Shown: positions 1 through 12,400 of the stretch, in pieces
How positions within the stretch are numbered: position 1 is the stretch's first letter
How the letters are laid out: each line of letters starts with the position of its first letter
NCBI GenBank assembly: GCA_944548615.1
Contig: OX155957.1
Coordinates: 8,035,597-8,099,596, forward strand
DNA length: 64,000 nt
Source: Micropterix aruncella
Lineage: Eukaryota > Arthropoda > Insecta > Lepidoptera > Micropterigidae
Reading direction: 5' to 3'
Notes under the pieces: generated by a model
What the model was told of the DNA's origin: nothing
Seen by the model: only the letters and a program-made list of their open reading frames with translations
Database searches by the model: none
Program-made: the position numbers and the translations under genes

Positions 1-191
1 TATAAAATTAATATTCAGATGAAATTAGTCCTCGGCTACTTGCCGGTAAAGTTTTGGGGTGACACAACCGTTTTTTTAGCCGTCGTGAACTGAGAGGTTA
101 AGTTTCACTAAGTGCTTGCCTTATTACCATGGCATACTTATTAATGGGATTCATCTTAAGTGTTTGTCATGGTGTATTGTTTTTTTAATAG

Positions 192-419
192 GACTATAGC
201 AAAGTGCAGCGGTTGGCACTGCATGCCTTCCACAACACTGAAAATGAAGCGATGAGAGCAGAAAGTTGCCACCATTTGGCCAGAGCATTTCATGCACAGG
301 GCGATTGCGATCAAGCATTTCAATATTACTACCAGTCGACACAGTTTGCTCCGCCGGGATTCGTCCTGCCACATTACGGCCTGGGGCAGATGTACATCTA
401 CAGAGGGGACACGGAGAAT
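192..419 (+). CDS. Ctr9: CTR9 exon (first in window)
   Basis: Acceptor TTTTTTAATAG at 181-191 and donor AAT|GTAAGT at 420; 76 codons, phase 0 to 0. Encodes [15 protein letters not shown] through YIYRGDTEN, a highly conserved TPR segment of CTR9. The 191 bases to its left are intron. Confidence 0.95.
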
Positions 420-3400
420 GTAAGTCTCAAAGTTTCTGATGCTTACATTTATTTATCATAATTCACATTTATATTGGATATTTATGAAATGTTGTTACAG
501 GCCGCCCAATGCTTTGAAAAAGTTCTTAAAGTTCAACCTGGAAATTACGAGACTCTTAAGATTCTCGGTTCGCTGTATGCGAGTTCGCCATCGCAGTCCA
601 AGAGAGACATCGCCCGGCAGCATCTGAAGAAAGTGACTGAACAATTTCCTGACGACGTTGAAGCTTGGATCGAATTGGCACAAATATTGGAGCAGACTGA
701 CCTACAGGTATGTTTTCCATAACCTTTGATCTTTTCTAGGTTCCATGTCCTCCTAAATGGACCAGAACAGCTGTTTCCGAACTGGGTCGATAACGGTTAT
801 GTCATTCACGTTTAGTCTCATTGCGCTTCACTTGTATTAGGCACTGGTGGACATATGGAAGCAACAACTTGGGTTGTCGACTACAGCGGGCGAGCCCGTC
901 ACCTTAGGAAGTTTTAACGATTAGTCGTTCTATCTCCCTGGACGTGAACGTAGAAGACTTGGGGACGAAACAGTCCACCGTCTAGCTATGCCACGAGCCC
1001 GTAAGAGGCCAACGCCTTAACCGCGAGATAGCCAGGAATGTTACCTGGCGGGCCGACACTCACGCCCTTACTTCCAATTGTGACCAGATTACTCCGGTCT
1101 CTCGATTGGTTACGAGTTCGAGGTCGCTTGCGCGGTCCTCTCCCTTACGAAGCGGTGAAACGGTGTTTACCGAATCTATCACGGACCACAGCGTCCTTTG
1201 CCCGGCTGTTCACCCAGGATCGGATGGCCGATGGTCATTTCAAGAGCAGTCGCCGTAAGGTCCGCAACCACCCCCGCTCTATAGGAAACAGTACAGCTTC
1301 CAGACTCCCCCGACTGTTAGTCAGAGTGGAGGGGAGCTAACGGGCCCATGATGAGGTGGCCACGATGACCCATGTGTTCAGGGTCGGTCACACTCACGGG
1401 TCAACACCCATCCGACGGCCTCCACGCACGGGGCGCGAACCTGGGTAGGACTCTGGGGGGCAAGCCAGTTTCCCCCGGGAATCAAACCTCTGGCGCTCCT
1501 GGACGGTCTGCGCACCGAGCGGCGCAAGCCAATCGATTGTGCTCTCCGACTAACAGTCGGGGGAGTCTGGGAACTGTATTGTTTCCTATAGAGCGGGGGT
1601 GGTTGCCTACCTTACGGCGACTGCTCTTGAAATGACCATTGGCCATCCGATCCCGGTTCAGAGTCGGGCAAAGGACGCCTTGGTCCGCGACAGATTCGGT
1701 TCACACCGTTTCACCGCTTCGTAAGGGAGAGGACCGCGCAAGCGACCTCGAACTCGGAACCAATCGAGAGACCGGAGAAATCTGGTCACAATTGGAAGCA
1801 AGGGCGCAAGGGTCGGCCCGCCAGGTAACATTACTGGCTATCTCGCGGTAAAGGCGTTGGCTTCTTGCGGGTTGTGACGTAGCTGGACGTTGGATTTGTT
1901 ATGTCCAAAGTCTTCTACGTTCACTGCAGGGCGATAGAACGAGAAAATCGTTAAAACGTCCTGTGGTGACGGGCTCGCCCGTTGTAGTTGACACCGCAAG
2001 TTGTTAGTCAGAGTGCACAGTCGATTGGCTTACGCCGCACGGTGCGCAGACCGCCCAGAAGCGCCAGAAGGTTGATTCCCAGGGGAAACTGACCATAAGG
2101 CCAGAGTCCTACCCAGGCTCGCACTTCATGCGTGGAGGCCGTCGGATAGGTGTTGACCCGTGAGTGGGACCAACCCTGAACAGAATGGGTCTTCGTGGCC
2201 ATTTCAGCGAGGGCCCATTAACTCCCTGAATTCGGAAGTAGACAAATTCCCATATTTATGAAATTTGGCGAGCAATGTGTCGTCATTTTAAAGCCATGTA
2301 CAGTTTAGATTGCATGATTTTGCAACACACTATTAGAATCAGAAGCATATCCTCACAACATTATATCATGAAACAGGGATAATTTAAACTCTCAGGAATC
2401 TTCTATAAATAAAAGTCCCATTTTTCTGATTGCATAAACTGCAGTCAAAAGTTTATAGCATAAATTATCGATATATTCACTGCAGTTGAAATTCTTCACA
2501 TTGTGTTATATTTTCAGGGTTCTCTCTCCGCTTATGGCACAGCCATGAAAATCTTGAAAGAAAAGGTACAAGCTGAAATTCCACCAGAGATTTTGAATAA
2601 CGTTGCAGCCCTACATTATCGGTTGGGCAATCTACAAGACGCTAAGAAAACATTGGAGGATTCACTCGAAAGGTATTATATATTAAGTTTAAGTTTTCGG
2701 TCTCGAGTTTCATTTGCTGACAACAAAAAAACATATATTTATGACTTGTAAAATGCGGAATCCTTAGAATCTATAAAAAAAATGTTCTATATTTCTTGCA
2801 GATCCAAAGCTGAAGCTGAAGAACACGATGCCCAGTATTATAATTCAATCGCTGTAACTTCTACATACAATTTAGCGCGTCTAAACGAAGCATTATGTAT
2901 TTATGATAAAGCTGAGAAGCTTTACAAAGATATTTTGAAGGAGCATCCAAACTATGTTGATTGTTACTTAAGGTAAACCAACTCCCATTATTGCAGAAAT
3001 GCAGGCTCGCCAGAATAGTTAAAGAATGATCAGTTAGTTTTAGAATAGTCATTTATTTTTGTGTGGGTGGACTATTATGGTTCCATGAACTAAAGCTAAG
3101 GCAGACAGAGAGAAACTCTCATGACATGTTATTGAGTAAGAGCAGACTACCTATTCGTTTTCTCATTTTCACTTAATTTTAATTTTAATCAAGCAATCTT
3201 ACAGATTACCCAAAATCCAATATGTTTGAGAAACTAATTTGAAAAACTTAATTAACCAAGAGCTCCAAGAAACGAAGAGTTCAAAAGCGCAAAATAAGCC
3301 AAATATATTATGAACACTAAAACTTTCGTGGTTATTTGACATTTTAATTGAAAGAAAGCGGATTCTTGTCGCGTGGAACTAGATAGTTTTCCCCGATGTT

Positions 3401-6400
3401 TCTAGAAAGTTACATTTGCTGTCTACGGGGACTTTAAGAATACGTCTGTTGCCTACTCTGTGTACCGGGACTGCGTTTATTGGGCGCTGGGGCGGGTACT
3501 TCAATTTCTACACGTCACCCTGAGCGACCTCAACTCGGTTTTAGATATTTTTCTCATATACAGGGTTCTCCAATAAGGGTGGGTCGATGTTGACATTCTG
3601 TGGCGGCTATGTTGTTTTGGCACCGTCTGTCAAATCCGTTGTTTATTATTCATTCACTGATGCCAAATCGCCATGACAAGTTATACCACGATTGAGCAGC
3701 ACGTTAAAACTTTATTATCGATTCGAATGCTCGTTAGCGCATAGTTATCTCTCGCAGAGGTGACATGAATTGGCCATCAAGATCGTGCGATTTGACCCCG
3801 TTAGACTTTTTCTAGTGGGGTTTTCTGAACTCGCAGGTCTATGCCAATAAGCCGCAATCGACCGATGCCCTCAAAATCACCATAACCCAGGCCATCGCTC
3901 AAATTCAGACGGATCTATGCGGCAGAGTCATTGAAAATTGGACCTCTTGGATTCGTGCCACCGTGGATCAGCAGCGGACATTTGAACGTTGTCATATTCC
4001 ATACATAATGGCATATATGGGCCTTTCAAATAAAAAAGAATTTCAGTAATACCCCACACCCCTTTCTTTTATTGCACAGACTGTCAAAAACGATCCACCC
4101 TTATTAGAATGCCGTATATATTCTAACTAACATGTATAGTTGCAGTTATTATTTTTTATTTGAAAATTAATTCTTTAAATCCTACTACTATTATAAACGC
4201 GAAAGTTTGGAAGAATGTATGTATGGATGTTTGTTACTCTTTCACGCAAAAACTACTGAATGGATTTTGATGAAACTTTTCAATAATATAGCTTACACAT
4301 CAGAATAATACATAGGCTATAATTTATAAAGATATATAGTTTTCTATCATCATTATCACAATTTTCCATCACCACGCGGGTGAAACCGCAGGGCGCAGCT
4401 ACTGATGTATATTTCATAGTCGTATCATAAATTTGTACAGTACGCTTTGTTATAATTCGGTCATATTTAGGTTAGGTTGCATGGCCCGCGACAAGGGCCA
4501 AATCTACGAGGCTTCGGATTGGTTCAAAGAGGCTCTCAGGATAAATAATGAACACCCGGACGCTTGGTCTCTTCTCGGTAACCTTCATCTCGCTAAGCAG
4601 GAGTGGGGACCAGGGCAGAAGAAATTTGAGAGGATTTTGAGGAATAACTCCACGGACGCCTATTCACTGATAGCACTCGGTAAGTAGGATTAGGAGTTCT
4701 TTGTCTTTATCTCTTGCTATCAACCTTCTACCTATGGCTGCTCGTGGATAAAAATAAGCCCAAATACAGATTTGAAGTTTGTAGCTGTACTATCTGAAGT
4801 TTGAGGCATCTGTCATTTTGGCAATATTACAACCGTCATTGTCCAGGGTAGACTAAAAAGCTGTCATTTGTCATCCGCTGTTGTTCTGCAGGTAGGCAGC
4901 ATATTGCTGCTGTTACTATGCGGATTATAGCGGTGTGGAGCGGAGTATGCAAATTTTGAAAAACGTCGGGTGCTACAAACTTCACGCGGTAAATTCGCTT
5001 TCTCTTATTTATAACGTCAAACAACCGCAATAGTCTTCAATTTCATATAGCCAAGGAGTATTTTCAAATTACCGATTTTTCTCATTGAATGTTTTTATCG
5101 GCCTTGAGTTCGAGTCACTGAGGACCACTTTGTTAGTCCAAAGTAAGTCAGCTTGTAGTTGCACTCGATCTTATTCCTGCACCCGGGGTTTGTATTGGTA
5201 TTACATCCTTTACAGGTCTCAGAGACCGAGCTATACTTTGGATCTGTTTGAAGATAATTTTTACATGAAATTTATTCAGCATCTTTTTTATTCGATCCTC
5301 CACGCCCTTGAAATATGGTAAGAATGTTTGTGATCTGCTTTATGTCTGGGCCACTCCCTCGTCTGCTATAATCTGCTTAGCAACATCAGCAGTATACTGC
5401 ATACTCAAAACAACAGCATACAACAACTGACAGCACTTTAGTTTACCCTGGATAACGGCGGTTGTAACATCGCCGAAAGATAGGATGCTAGAAACTTCAC
5501 ATGCTAAAAACGGTTTTGGTCCTATTTATATATCAGCCAAACTGTTTTATGCGTGAGTTTTTTTTGACAGAAGGGATATTATTTTATCAGATTCACTCGA
5601 GCGGCGATTCTGATGAACTAAGAAATATTCTGAGTACTCAAAAATCACTTTTCAGGAAGACCACATTATAAGTTCAGAAAATGGACAACCAAATAAGCGA
5701 TAGAGATAAACCCTATCTGAACACATTCAATTAGGCAAAATACCAGATACACCAGAAGCAGTTTTTGTAGAATAACTGCTTCTGTTGTATCTGAATTTAT
5801 AAAATATTATACAGTGCATACTGGCGCATTAACAGCCAGGCCTTTGAAGATAGCGCGGTTTTTGTAGAATTGCCCAGAAAGCCAAGCTGTAAAAAACCTC
5901 CGATTTGGTAAGTAAACAACATTAAAAGCTAAAGTATTTTGAAGCTTTTGAAGGCCGTCTTCTTTGATTTTGACATCCATAAGTCTTCTTGCTTGCTGTA
6001 CAGCAACATGTAGTGGGGGGGGTTGACTCTCAAAATCATGGGTACGCCTGTTGTTGCTATCGGCTCTGTGGCAATTTTATCAGCCTTTTTTTTTGTTTTA
6101 TTGCACAGGTAATGTATGGCTACAGACCCTCCATCAACCGACAAGGGACAAAGAGCGTGACAAGAGACATCAAGAAAGAGCACTGGCTATGTACAAACAA
6201 GTTTTGAAAAGTGATCCGCGTAATATTTGGGCTTCAAATGGCATCGGCTGTGTATTAGCACACAAGGTAATGCTTTAACCCGCTCGCTCCGTAACATCCA
6301 TTTCGGGACATTTATGTCGGCCGCCTAAACTCCGTAATGTCCGCTACCGGACCAAGCGCTCGCCGCTGCGAAAAATGCAATTTACGATTCGAAACGTCGT

Positions 6401-9400
6401 ACTATATGCTTTCTGAGGGCGCAACGATATGGCCAAAATATCTTTAATTCAAGATTTCCGTATGGCAATATCGAACAACGATTTAAAAAGTGAGCATAGA
6501 CGTCAAACGCCTAGTCTCCCGTCGGCAATTCGAACGGCCGCGTACGGCTCCGCGAAATTGGTGATAAAAAGTGTGTGTGTGCAGTTTTTGAGTGTTATTT
6601 ACTTGAGAACAGTGAGTAATATGCATTTTAAGTAGTTTCGGAATGAGGATTAGTCATTTGAGATAGTCCATTTGCTGTTTTTCACGAATTTTTAAAGAAA
6701 ACACTTCGGCGACAACAAACGGCTCGCGAAAAAATGGTTGATATTATTTTGTAATGTTTATGAAATATCCCGATATATTGCGAAATATGACGTAATGTCG
6801 CTTTAATTTACTAACAAAATAAGTATTGCTTCATTTACATCCTAAGTTATCACATAATTAGGCGTATTTTGAACATTATATCTTGTTTTGTAATATGAAT
6901 CGCGCAAAGAAACTTGTTTTGATAATTACTATGAGAGAATAAAAAGCGATTTTCCATAGTTTTTCGATGAAATGTGACTCTTTGGAGTATAGTAATTAGT
7001 TATTAGACATATAATAAGTCTATGATAAGACAATATAATTGAAAAAATGTAACGAATTTTATATTATGAGCATTCAAAGTTTATTATTAAGTTCGGACGC
7101 GGAAACTCTCAAAACTTTAGATTTTTCTATAATATCAGACAAAGCTCAAAGTTCTGGTGTGATTTCTAAGAAGTGTGATGTAGTAATAAAGTTATTTTGA
7201 AAGAATTTCATATAAAAAAATACCATAAGTAGTCACAAATTAAAAATAAAATTTTTTTTTTTTACGAGAATACATAAAATTTTGGCTGAATAAATAAATA
7301 TTTTTGTATGCAAATAAGTAAAAAAAAAATATCGTTTTGGTAAAGCATTTAATAAAGAACATAACTGTATTTACAAGTTTTGCATATTTTACGTATTTTG
7401 TGACAAAAAAATCTAAATGATTTTATAGGCGAGTTTTTTCAGTTTGCCAATTTTGTAATATTTATTCATTATTATCTTAATTGTTTTACGAGATAAGGTT
7501 ATAATGTTTTATATGTCAAATTTCAATGTGATCATTTTTCTCTTTATCTTTTTTAAATCCGTTTAGTGGTTTATAAATTATGATCGTTTTTCTCAAGGCC
7601 GTTGACTCGCGTCGATTTTTTGCCCGAATATGTCGCTCGCAAAAGTGATAGGTGAGTTTTTACTTCGCGAGAGGAGGGGTTAAGTTTACTGTATAGACCT
7701 TTGCTGATTAAAATGACTTTGCTGATTTGCATCTTAAGATATAGTTTTCCAACGTGTGATTAGCCCCACTGTTAGGTGATTAGCCCCACCTTAGTACCCA
7801 TATTCTTTGTTGGTGATTTGCATAGTAGCTTAATTTGCACTTTTCTTTAGGGGTGTGTCAATGAGGCGCGAGACATCTTTGCTCAAGTCCGAGAGGCAAC
7901 TGCGGATTTCAGTGACGTCTGGATGAACATCGCACACATATACGTGGAACAGAAGCAGTACCTCAGTGCGATACAAATGGTAAGCAAATATGTTGTTTTA
8001 TTCTCTTAACCCGTTGAGTATGAGTCAACCGAATCTGGTCGCGAAACAATTATCCGTTGAGTACGAGTCGACCAAATCTGGTCGCGCGTTTTTTTCACTT
8101 CTTTGACGTTCTCATTGATAATTATCTAATTGACGTCTTCATTCATAATTATCTAATTGTTTTACAAAATGATATTTCAATATTCTATATTCGAAATTTC
8201 AATGCAATCATTGTGCAGTTGTTCTTTTTATGATTGGTGTAGTAGTTTCGTAGTTATAGTACTTTAAGTCGATGTCGCCGAAAATCCTGCAAAAGAGACA
8301 GATGCATCCATGAAAATACCCATTTACTCCAAGGGTTAAAATATTAGTTTTTGAGATGAGGACTGAAAACAAGACCACATTTTAATTTATTTTATGATTT
8401 TTAAAATTTACTGTCACGTTTTACGGTGGCATGATTGATTATAAAATTTAGAAGCTGAAATAAAAGAATGAATTTGACATAAATAAATCTTTATTTCGTA
8501 TGTCGACCGACCGACGGATATTTGGCGATAACGCGCTACAAAATTTGCCAAAGTAGGAAAAAAACCAACTAAAACAATAGTACAAAACTTACAAAGGGGA
8601 CTTGAAAGCGATAAGAGCAAGCGCCTCCCGAGTCGAGGGCATATTCTGCGAGTTCAGGTTAGAGGAAGGGTTCCGATTGAAGGACGGCAAAAGATTAATC
8701 GGGGAGATCCCGCGGCTCAGCCGTGCGGGGGTCGGGCACAGACTGCCTCGTAGACGGCCCCTGAAGCGGTGCTCGAAGCTGCTACCGGAGAGCGGGCGAC
8801 GGGACGCTTGCAGACGGAGGGTAGACGGCGCTCGCTGTGAAACGGCGGTCGACTATCACCCGGAGCGGGCGCAGCAGCCGAGGCGGGCTGGGGACGCTCG
8901 ACTTCTGTGAGACCCAGGGCAAAGGAGAACTGCCGCAGTCACGCGTAGCCGGAGGCGAGGAAAATCTCGCTCTTCATCTCGCCCGAGGATCCGATGAAAC
9001 GGGCGGCGGAGGGCAGGCTCCGAGGAGGGGCGACGGACGTCCTCGTCGGGAGCGCGGCCTCTGCCGGCCGGGGCTGTGGCGATGGTCGGCTCGTGCTCAT
9101 CGAAAGGCGTCGCGCGCACGCGAGGAGTTCTGCGAGGAGGTGCACGCAGGCGATCGAAGCTGCACATTCTACGCCGACCGCGCGATGATTAGAGCTGCAT
9201 CCTTGGCGGAGAAGTCGTATCCCCGAAGGACCCCGAATGAGATTAGGGGTCCGAAGTGTGCCGAGGGATCGACTCGCTTGTTGGCGTAAAACCCAAAAAT
9301 AAAAATGGCGACTACCGTATAGGCCTCTTTTATCTTCTCGAAATTGTCAACCCATAGAGACGATTTGTGTCAAATAAAAATATTAATTTAGTGAAATGTG

Positions 9401-12400
9401 TGGAATAATTCCTAGATTTATTGCGCTTTACTAGCGTAGTATATTATAATTTTCTATCTTACTAATATTTTTATTTGTTATATTCCCTTTTTAATAAATC
9501 GTAATTATCCAAGACAATGGTGGGTTTATTTTCACGCTATCAGTGTTTTGGCAGAAACGCTTATTCTCCTGGCTTTAAACGAAAAAAAAGAAAAAGGGAA
9601 CTGTCAGCTGTCGGACGATTGACATTTCGATATAACCTGATTTCGTATCAATTTTTATTATTATTATTATTTTATAGCATTAGCAGCTTAAGCATGCATT
9701 TCACTTTTTTTCTTTTTTTTTATATATTTGTCCAATTGGTTTTTAAATCCATTCACACTTTTAGCACAAATGACCTCCTGCGGTAGCTTATTCCAAGAGT
9801 CCACAACTCTGTTCACCAAGAAATGTTTCCTCGGGAGAATTTATATCAACTAAAATCGCATAATATGTACTTATGGCATATCCACGCGTGGAAATGTGAT
9901 CCCCAAGGCTTCCACGTCGTGACATTACAATAGTTAAAGTTTACAGTCAAAACCAAACTAGGCTGCCGCTAAAGAAATTCGAATAGTGTCCGAGTCAGCT
10001 TCTCTTTGTAATTTCTGCATCAATTGGGTTTTTTGTCGCTCTACGTTTTACTTCTTCAAGAAGATCTATATTATGCTTATTGAAATATGGGTTCCATATC
10101 TGATAACTGAATTCCATAAGAGGTCTTACATTTGTCAGAATGGTCAAACAAGGTGCAGAAAAGTTTTGGTTTAGCATCTGTAGCCACGACGTCGATAAGC
10201 TCGCGCTTTTTGCCGGGTTAGTCTTGTTCAAGTTTCAGATTCTCCTCTAGCAATATTTGGAGCGATGAATTGTAGCTACGTCTGTTGTGAATACATAAAC
10301 TATGTTAGGAGTTGTAGCGTTTCCCTTTCGGCACTTTAACGATAGGTACCCGTCCTAACCTAGTTTCTGATAAAGAGATCCCTTGGTTACTTACGTTAGT
10401 CCTGTGTGTCCATCCTGACACTATCATCAACTTCCAACAGTCAGTCATGGTTTACGTCAGCTATTTTTTTATTATCATTATTATATTATACACTAGCAGC
10501 TTAAGGCTGATGCGAGTATATCACATGCACTTGTTTTTAAACTTGTGACTGTTTTGCACTAAGAAAAATGTCCAGTTTATTTTTAAAGCTATTGACAGAG
10601 ATAGCACTGATCACATCCTCTGGCAACGCATTCCAAGCATCCACTACACGATTTGTCAAAAAATATTTCCTGGGGTTCGATGCTGCAATTGTCTTATTTA
10701 GCTTCAACGAGTGTCCACGCAGTTGCTTATTGGTGTTCAGGGTATACATGCTCTCGAGGTTGGGCACACTGTAATAACCGTGAAGCATTTTGTAGCTTTC
10801 TATTAAGTCTCCTCGCTGCCTACGTTCCTCTAATGTTGTCAGGCGAAGCTCTTTCAGTCGTACTTCGTATGGTTTGTTCCTCAGCGATAGCACCAACTTT
10901 GTTGCTCTTCTCTGAACTCTATTTTCCCAACAATATTTGCGGGCTCCGCTCTATAACAAGCGTATGCAGCTGACAGACTCTTTAATTTGGGAAGATTCAA
11001 AGAGGTTACATTATAATGTAAGCATATGAACTTGCATGTCGAATACTTTACTGCTCCATTCTCCCTATATCTGAAAAGTTGCGGCCTCTGTATCTTAATT
11101 AGAAGCCCGCATATCTCCTACAACGAAGACTTTCATCCTCTGTTCTACTAATGCCTAAGTCCCCTGTGATGCTCTGGTCTAATTACGATATGGTCGACCC
11201 TGGGTCCAAGAGAGCATGTATTTCGCTTTTATTCTTAGGGCCTATCAAGGTAACAACTCCCTATTGATAGTTAAGTTGTTGGTGACCTCAGGCTTTACCT
11301 GACTCTCAGATCCCAGGGAAACTTACTTTGTGCTCGTGTCCTTCTGTCCTACGCTCGCAACGGTCAAAATAAAATGATATTTTTTCTAGGTAATCTTTCG
11401 GGCATGAGAGGGAACCATGCATTTGAAGCATCGCACTCTCTAACAGGAGTTTTTTTAAAAGTTCTCGAACATACTGAGAAAGTACTCCCCCGTGCAGTGT
11501 GGGCATTTGCTTGCGATTTTTTTATTCTAATTAAGAAAGAAATTCTTATGAGGGACCTCCTTATATTTCCTTTCGCGCATCACTCTGTGATTTTTTTCTC
11601 ATAGCGTTCCCCGTGCGACTCCAGCGTTTTAGGAGCCAGCGCTTCATGCCAAGAAGCAAAGTAAACTATCACGGGCTCATCCAGACTACCCCTACCCCTA
11701 TCTCCCAACCGTAGAGTTGGCAAGTTTTTTGGTAACTTCGAGAGGAGCGACGCTAATAGATCCGGATTCCACAGTTGTTCGATTTTATGACGGTCTGTGG
11801 CCACTAGATTTTTCACTTGGCAAGTGAACCTCAACAACTCTGCTTCGATATTTTCCGTTAGCTCCTTAATTTTCCATATATCGGCTAAACGTGCTTTGGA
11901 CTATAACGTTCGGATTGCCGAACAAGATCTCATCTCTCCTACATTAGCAGAAGAGAGTAGAAGCCCGCAATCGCACTCACGGCCGGCCGCGGAGCGCGGT
12001 CTGTAAACGGAGGTTTTGCACATCGTTTAAATGTATGGCATCGGTTGATTGGTAAAAGATAGATTTAAACGCGACGAACTACAACGGGTCGCCGCAAAAA
12101 AAGACAGTTCTTTGTTATAATGGGGTTTCAAAGAGGCTACGGAGGGTACTTGACATAACTGAGCAATCAATTTTTCCGCTCGCATCGTCGATAGTTCCTC
12201 TGCACGCGCTCCAACCGGCGTACGCTGCAATTCCGGCAGCGGCGCGCTCGCCCTCCGCTCGTTTACGGGTCGCCCCGGAAGTTTCCATTACACCTCGATT
12301 CACTACCCACTCACTCATTACGATTTCTTACCCCACTCACTCGTAACGATTCACCATCCCCCTCTCACCCATCACGATTCACTACCTCACTTACTCTAAC

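Noticed and set aside
1038..1851. rRNA or a protein gene in the GC-rich part of CTR9 intron 2
   Set aside because: The sequence is two copies of a repeat; frames are not preserved between copies and no rRNA motif was seen.
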